From positions 11,084,800 to 11,148,799 of the forward strand of contig CM042558.1 in NCBI GenBank assembly GCA_023630585.1: a DNA stretch of 64,000 nt, given 5' to 3'. The DNA is from Cranoglanis bouderius (taxonomy: Eukaryota; Chordata; Actinopteri; Siluriformes; Cranoglanididae). Positions within the stretch are counted from its first letter, which is position 1, and each line of letters opens with the position of its first letter. Under the pieces are notes generated by a model. It was not told where the DNA came from. It searched no databases and worked only from the letters and a program-made list of their open reading frames with translations. This document shows, piece by piece, positions 33,710 to 64,000 of this stretch. Made by a program: the position numbers and the translations under genes.

Positions 33710-34883
33710 GGGTCATATGAAAAAGTAAGTACACCCCATGGAAATTGTTGGCTTTTTTGGCATATTTGGACAACCAAACATTTTATCATCTTTGAAACAG
33801 TGCCTATTAATAAAGTTGATACACTCTATCAAATGACACAAAACTGACGTTTTGTAGTAATTTTCACAATATAAATGACCAAAAAACCATTCACATGGCT
33901 CACATGGAAAAAAGTAAGTACACCCCTACATTTATCACACCTTCAAATCCATAAAATAAGAATCAGGTGTTCAAGATTGGGTGCCAGTGATTAGAACCTG
34001 CTTAGGGAGTGCAGGTGGAATCTATCTTATTTATTCCCCTTGTATCTCATGTCTAGTGTTCCCTTTGCTATTGAGGTGTGTGGTGTCATCATGCCAAGAT
34101 CTAAAGAGTTCTGTAAGGCCTTCAGAAAAAAAAGTTGTGGATGACTATGAGTCTGGAAAGGGATTATTTGAAATACATCATTCTACTGTAAGGAAAATCA
34201 TCTACAAGTGGCACAGATTGCCAATTTGTCCAGGTCTTGGGCAAATTCACCCTGACCTGAATGGGAGGCGTGCCAGGAAAAAGCCTTTGCAAGACTACAG
34301 TTTGGATAGACCAATCAAAGATAGAGTTGTTTGGCCACAGTAACAGCAGACATGTTTGGCACAGACCAAAGACAGCTTTTCAGGAGAAGCACCTCATACC
34401 AACTGTGAAGCACGGTGGTGGGAATGTTATGGTTTGGGGTTGCTTTGCTGCATCAGGGATTGGACAGCTGCCATTCATTGATTCAATTATGAATTCTGCA
34501 TCATATCAAAGAGTGCTTGAAGATAATGTGAGACCATCTGTCCGAAAGTTGAATTTGAATCGAAAGTGGACCTTTCAACAGGATAATGATCTTAAGCAAA
34601 CTAGCAAATCCACCAAGGAATGGCTCAAAGGGGGCAATACTAGCTTCTGAGGCCAAGGGTTTACTTACTTTTTCCACAGAAGAATATCTATCAATATTCT
34701 ATTGATATTTCTGTTGAAGAAATGATTGGAAAAGCTAATTTTCCTTGTGGCTTTGTTCAGTATATCAACTTTATTAATAGACACTGTATCAAAGATGATC
34801 AAATGTTTGCTTGTCCAAACATGTCAAAAAAGCCAACAATTTCCATGGGGTGTACTTATTTTATTTTATTTTTTACACGACTG
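33710..34883 (+). mobile_element. Tc1-like element with ~200-bp inverted repeats, internally deleted
   Basis: Left end GGGTCATATGAAAAAGTAAG then TACACCCCATGGAAATTGTT; right end has the inverse and ends ACACGACTG, flanked by TA (33708-33709, 34884-34885). Transposase starts near 34090 (MPRSKEFCK), keeps a helix-turn-helix piece and the first two catalytic blocks (34261-34650: WIDQSKIELFG, HGGGNVMVWG, FQQDNDLKQTS), then is deleted before the block with the third acidic residue. Dead, but the ends are good. Confidence 0.9.
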
Positions 34884-34885
34884 TA

Positions 34886-36659
34886 GTGTTATAAACCTGG
34901 CTAGAACACTATTTCATTCTCTCTTCTTCATGGCCAAGGAAAAGTGTCTGTTAAGATATGAGTTCAAGGTCCAAATTAGGGAAAATAGACACACATTAAA
35001 TGCTCATTTGCATGTACAATATAGTCTTTCACCAAGTTGGAGACTGTGAGTTCATTTAATTTGCAGATTTACATAATATGCAATTACTCTAAATGGTTAA
35101 TCGCTGGTTCCAAGCCTCAGAGACATTACTGCCACCATTATTCATGTGCTTTCATTTGGTCAGTGCATGCAAGTCATCAGGTCTACACCTTCATTCAGGT
35201 GACATTGATGGTAAGAAAAAACAAGACAGGCAGAATATTTGGTATATACGGTACTGGAGAAAGCTGAACAGCAATACTGTTTTCAACATACCCGAGCCGA
35301 CTTTCTCTCACCAATTTCATTTTGTAAAAATCCCTACTGCCATGTTAAAGTATATTTCAATGTTTTATTTCCTCAAGGGAAGTCTGTTAGATGACCCCTT
35401 GGAGGACTGAGGAATTGAGTCTTATGTTAACTATAGACTGACACAAATTGCCAAGAAGGTACGAAGTTCTGATAATGCAATTCCCTTGCAAATAAGGGCA
35501 TATGAAGCATATAAACATCTGTTCATAAGCATAAACAAGAGCAATTAAATATTCCAAAAAATAAACATTCAGAGTTCATAAGCATAAACAAGAGCTATAA
35601 AATATTTTACATACAACCAAACAAAGGTTTATGTAGTAGTGCTAGATACTAACATTATTTTACTCTGCTAAACTGCCAAAGAAATCTTTTAATTACATTG
35701 TGCTTGCTGCATGTGCATGTGGCCACTTGTGATGCATGAGGGAAAGTCGATGAGGGTGTGTTAAAGGCAGTATTAGAACACAGGGTAGGTGAGTAGATGT
35801 CTCAGGAGGAGGATACTATGAAGAAGCAAGCCCAAGTCTCATTTTGAGGTATAGTGATGATGGGAAATTGAAGTGACAAAAATCTTGCTTCACACAGTAA
35901 TGTGTACATCAAGAGAAAGATAAGCGCAGCCCCCAGTAGACAGGGCAAAATGCTACAATAGCAAAGCCTTACAGCTACCAAGATTCCTGCCCATAGGTTT
36001 GTGCAAGTAGCTGGCTGTAGACAGGACAAATATGCACAAAAGAAATGGAAAAATAGGGTAAACAAGTTGGCCTCATTCAATACTTGAGACCAGGATTGAG
36101 GTAAGAATAACAGCTGAAACCAAAAAAATATCAAATCCAAGCATATTATATTGAACTGCATTCAGTCCAAAATAGGCTATATTTGAAACTCACATAGTAT
36201 TTAACAACACAAACAAGAGATAACATTACAGGCCTAACGAATTGACAAACAAAGAATTACTCCTAACCTAGTTTCAAAGCAAACCCATATGCAGAAGCTG
36301 ACCAGGACTTTGCTTAATAAAAATAAAACCATGTTGCAGACACCGTCAACTGTCAATTTATTACAGCTGAACTTTAGCTCAGCTAGATGTGGACATGCCT
36401 CCTGACAGCTCTTCAGCTCATTATATTTCGCTACTTTTGTCAGAAAGTTAATATACAGAGACACAAATTTATGATATATGACATTCAACCTAATATAATA
36501 ACAATGTGGATCCCCCCGCCCCGACAGATTTTGGTGAAAACTAGGGGTCCTCTGGCTGGACCTTGGGGGATGCAGCACTGCCAAGACCCCCATAATTCAA
36601 ACACTGTTAGTGTTCAATTTCTAAGTGTGAAGTAAAAAAAAAAAAATCTACAGATGGGT
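34886..36659. other. No gene seen
   Basis: AT-rich sequence. ORFs at 35802-36161 and 36234-36593 (minus) are long by chance in composition terms but have no motif, no start context and no splice partner. Confidence 0.5.
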
Positions 36660-37210
36660 GACAAAGTAAAATAAAAAAAAATAATAATACACATATATTC
36701 TTTGGCTACCACCAGAACAGCTTCAATGTATACAGGCATAGACTCTACTGGAACTGTATTGGAGGAATGAATATTATTCTTCATGGATAATGGAGCCAAT
36801 GGATAAGTGGCTGCACTCAAGTAGTGTTTTAAGGATGGTGGTGGAGAGAGCTGTCTAACACGTCACCTCAAAAACTAGGTCAGTTTAAACCTATTTGAGT
36901 TGAGATCTGGTGACTGTGAAGGCCACAGCATATGCTTTTATCATTTTCATCCTCATGAAATTATTGAGAGAGTCCTTGTGAGCTGTGGATGGGGGTGGGT
37001 ACATCCTGGAACAGACCACTCCCATCAGGATAGAAACGCTTAATTTCTGAATAAAGATGATCAATCAGAACAACTTCATATTGATTTGCTATAACGTTTC
37101 CATCAAAGGGAACAAGTGGACCCAAACCATGCAAGCAAAATGACCTCCACAGCATAGAAGAGCCACCAGGTTTCCCTTTAATTTGCCACCCGTCTGTAAA
37201 TCAGTATTTA
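36660..37210 (-). pseudogene. Tc1-like transposase C-terminal half
   Basis: Minus-strand frame 37155-36961 has MLWRSFCLHGLGPLVPFDGN and DGSGLFQDVPTPIHSSQG (second catalytic Asp block, with D), then decayed pieces of the third block (HSHQIST) and a C-terminus ESMPVYIEAVLVV at 36760-36700. A different Tc1 branch from the other copies. Terminal repeats were not found. Confidence 0.72.
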
Positions 37211-37465
37211 CATTTATGAAAGAGAGCACAAAACGGTGTCTGAGTAAAATAAACAAAATTTTTTGCTGTGTCATGTAAAAGTGACAACAAATAAATTTAA
37301 AAATCTTAACACATTGGAACAGTAATACAATAACAGTAATACAAAAGAAACATCACTATTAACAGATAAAACATACATTTAATGGATACAAACATTTAAT
37401 TATTGGATAAAACATCCACTGTCCTTATCCCACCCATCCATTATTACACAGTATGGGTCTGATAT

Positions 37466-37503
<38 letters not shown>

Positions 37504-39105
37504 ATTACATGGTTTACTGTACCTTATGTTAGGTGAGAAACTATTCAGTGACCTCATGAGACAAGCGGTTAAAATTGGGTGTTCATTAAATTAATCAGCA
37601 ATATATTAATTATATAAATTGTATAAATTAAATACAAATAAATATTTCATTGTACATACACTGAGCCCTCTGCTTGAAATAACTATATTGGTGCTGTATT
37701 TGCAGAAGCTAGGTGGCCACGCCCACCACTGTGAGTGGCACTAGACTTCAAGTTGCTTTTTAGGCAGTGTTAAAACCAAGCTCTGAAAAGAAAGCATGCT
37801 AAATCATATGGTCCCCCATTTAAGCAATTAAGAAAAAAAAATTCATATAACCTCACCATGCAATGTTTTAATAGAGACACTAGTGTCCGGGTCCACATTT
37901 CGTTTTTTGTTTCTGTAAGATTTGGGAGATATAGAAGATTAAAATGGTTGATAATATCAAGCATGGTATTGATGTTAAACATTTTCAGTAGTGAATTAAC
38001 TTTGCTTATGCAAGCCATTTAGCATTACTGTTTCCAAATCTATGCATCTACTTTGCACCTAAACACCCTAGAACAAACTTACTAAAACAAAGACCACAGC
38101 CCAAGATACTAGAAAAAAAATAGTGGATGTCAGATTAATCATCATCATCATCATCATCATCATCCCCATTATGTAATATATAGTGCCAGCTATAAAAAAA
38201 TAAAAAATAAAAAAAAAAGATTATACAATTGTGTTTTATTGAGCTAACAGAGATAAAGTCTTCTTTTCAACCTCTCTATTGTCTCTCACACAAACAAGAC
38301 CATGCTCCAAAATAATGTTTATTTTTTGTTTGTTTGGTTATTTTTTTTTTTTTTGTTTTGTTTTCTGATAAATTTGATAAATGATGGTGCTTGCCTTCGG
38401 CTCTATAAACATCAGCGTGGTTATTATAATGATAATTAGAAATGCTATAGATGCAGCCAATGAAAATATACTTGCAAAAATAGGCATCAAACTACAGCAG
38501 ACATGTCCACTGCTAGGGCACGGGTGCCAGGAAGTATAGCATTTCAGTGACTTAACAGTGATTTAACAGTAACTTAATGCTTTTTGCATTCTAAAGAAAT
38601 TTGATCACCCAATTTCAACCAAAAGTAAATTATGGTAATATAGTGCATAGGTTTTTAATGGTACAGCAAGCTGTGCCCGCACTGATTACAGCATTCATAT
38701 ATCTTTTGACACATCTATCATATTTTTGGCATTTGCCAATGTTCCTCTGTTGTTTGGCCAACTAATGATATGTCACAGGACTGCTGCTTGTGTCTACTTT
38801 TCTCTGATATTAGAAAGTGTGAATGTGGGTTCAGGATTTCAGGGAAAAAAAAATAAAAAATAAGCCACAGAAAATACTTGAAAGTCTCAGGTTGCCATTG
38901 TCTTCCCTGTGCCCCATTGCCCTAAAGGCACACTGAAGTCCAAGTTCTGAATTCCCTCCATCGGGGGTTTGTTTCTCACCCCTGCTTTCTTCAAAGGGAC
39001 TGTGCATCTCAATATTAAGTGTGTATATGTGGTTCCAGATTTCTCTCTATGTATATAATGAATTAATTGTGTGTGCATTTGGCCTTCTGTTCATTCTGGA
39101 AGAAT
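37211..39105. other. nfasc 3' UTR and downstream sequence; no other gene
   Basis: The nfasc 3' UTR must begin at 39105 and run down. AATAAA on the minus strand is present at about 38235-38240 and 38318-38323. Also holds a T29 run at 37469-37497 and (ATC)n at 38138-38163. Confidence 0.5.
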
Positions 39106-63794
<24,689 letters not shown>

Positions 63795-64000
63795 CTAAAA
63801 AACAGAAAGCCACACATTAGCATCCTACTAATACTTTACCAACATAAAACTTTGTGCAATTAAACTAATTCCTCAATTTTCATCGTATTAGTATTTCATC
63901 TCTATCGTATTAGAGCTCGTATCAGAGGTCATTTCAACCCCCCAAAAAGTCTCACCTTATTTCATTTTAAGTCACACAGTATTTAGTAACTATGATAAAT
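63795..64000. other. nfasc intron upstream of FN2
   Basis: No exon seen up to the window edge; the acceptor for the FN2 exon is at 63795. Confidence 0.7.

Noticed and set aside
35802..36593. Two minus-strand ORFs of 119 residues each
   Set aside because: Hydrophobic, low-complexity composition; no motif and no splice partner.

Overview
The window is teleost nuclear DNA. The evidence is a vertebrate neurofascin gene with fish-style intron structure, dense Tc1/mariner elements with long inverted repeats, fish-type tRNA-derived SINEs, and very many di-, tri- and mononucleotide repeats. Species cannot be fixed from the sequence; the repeat mix would fit an ostariophysan such as a catfish, but that is inference.

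One host gene is supported. The 3' part of neurofascin (nfasc) lies on the minus strand from about 63794 down to the stop codon at 39106, and its 5' part lies beyond position 64000. Twelve exons join in frame with splice sites: two for fibronectin III domain 2 (FN2), two for FN3, two for FN4, one mucin-like Thr/Pro exon, two for FN5, one transmembrane exon and two cytoplasmic exons carrying the FIGQY ankyrin-binding motif and the NAIYSLA C-terminus. The product is an axonal/glial cell-adhesion protein that links the membrane to ankyrin. All FN domain and mucin borders are phase 1, so whole domains, and even the transmembrane exon, can be skipped without a frame change. One donor (end of FN3) is not a good consensus site.

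Positions 1-39105 lie 3' of nfasc and show no host gene I can support. They are a graveyard of mobile elements: a foldback PIF/Harbinger element (518-2775) invaded by a SINE; several Tc1-like copies; solo LTRs; L2- and other LINE fragments; and, at 18360-26094, a Ty3/gypsy-type LTR retrotransposon whose remaining pol domains run integrase then reverse transcriptase, the order described for Gmr1-like elements. Its 5' LTR is split by about 3.8 kb of nested Tc1-type elements. Next to it a solo LTR with a perfect 5-bp target duplication splits a LINE reverse transcriptase. A Tc1-like element at 31152-32660 keeps an uninterrupted 325-residue transposase with all three DDE residues and long, nearly identical terminal repeats.

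The nfasc introns hold further Tc1 copies (42443-44006, 51192-52507, 54781-56323), SINEs and long (TA)n tracts. A (TG)n tract sits directly before the transmembrane exon acceptor. No tRNA, rRNA, CRISPR or promoter was found.
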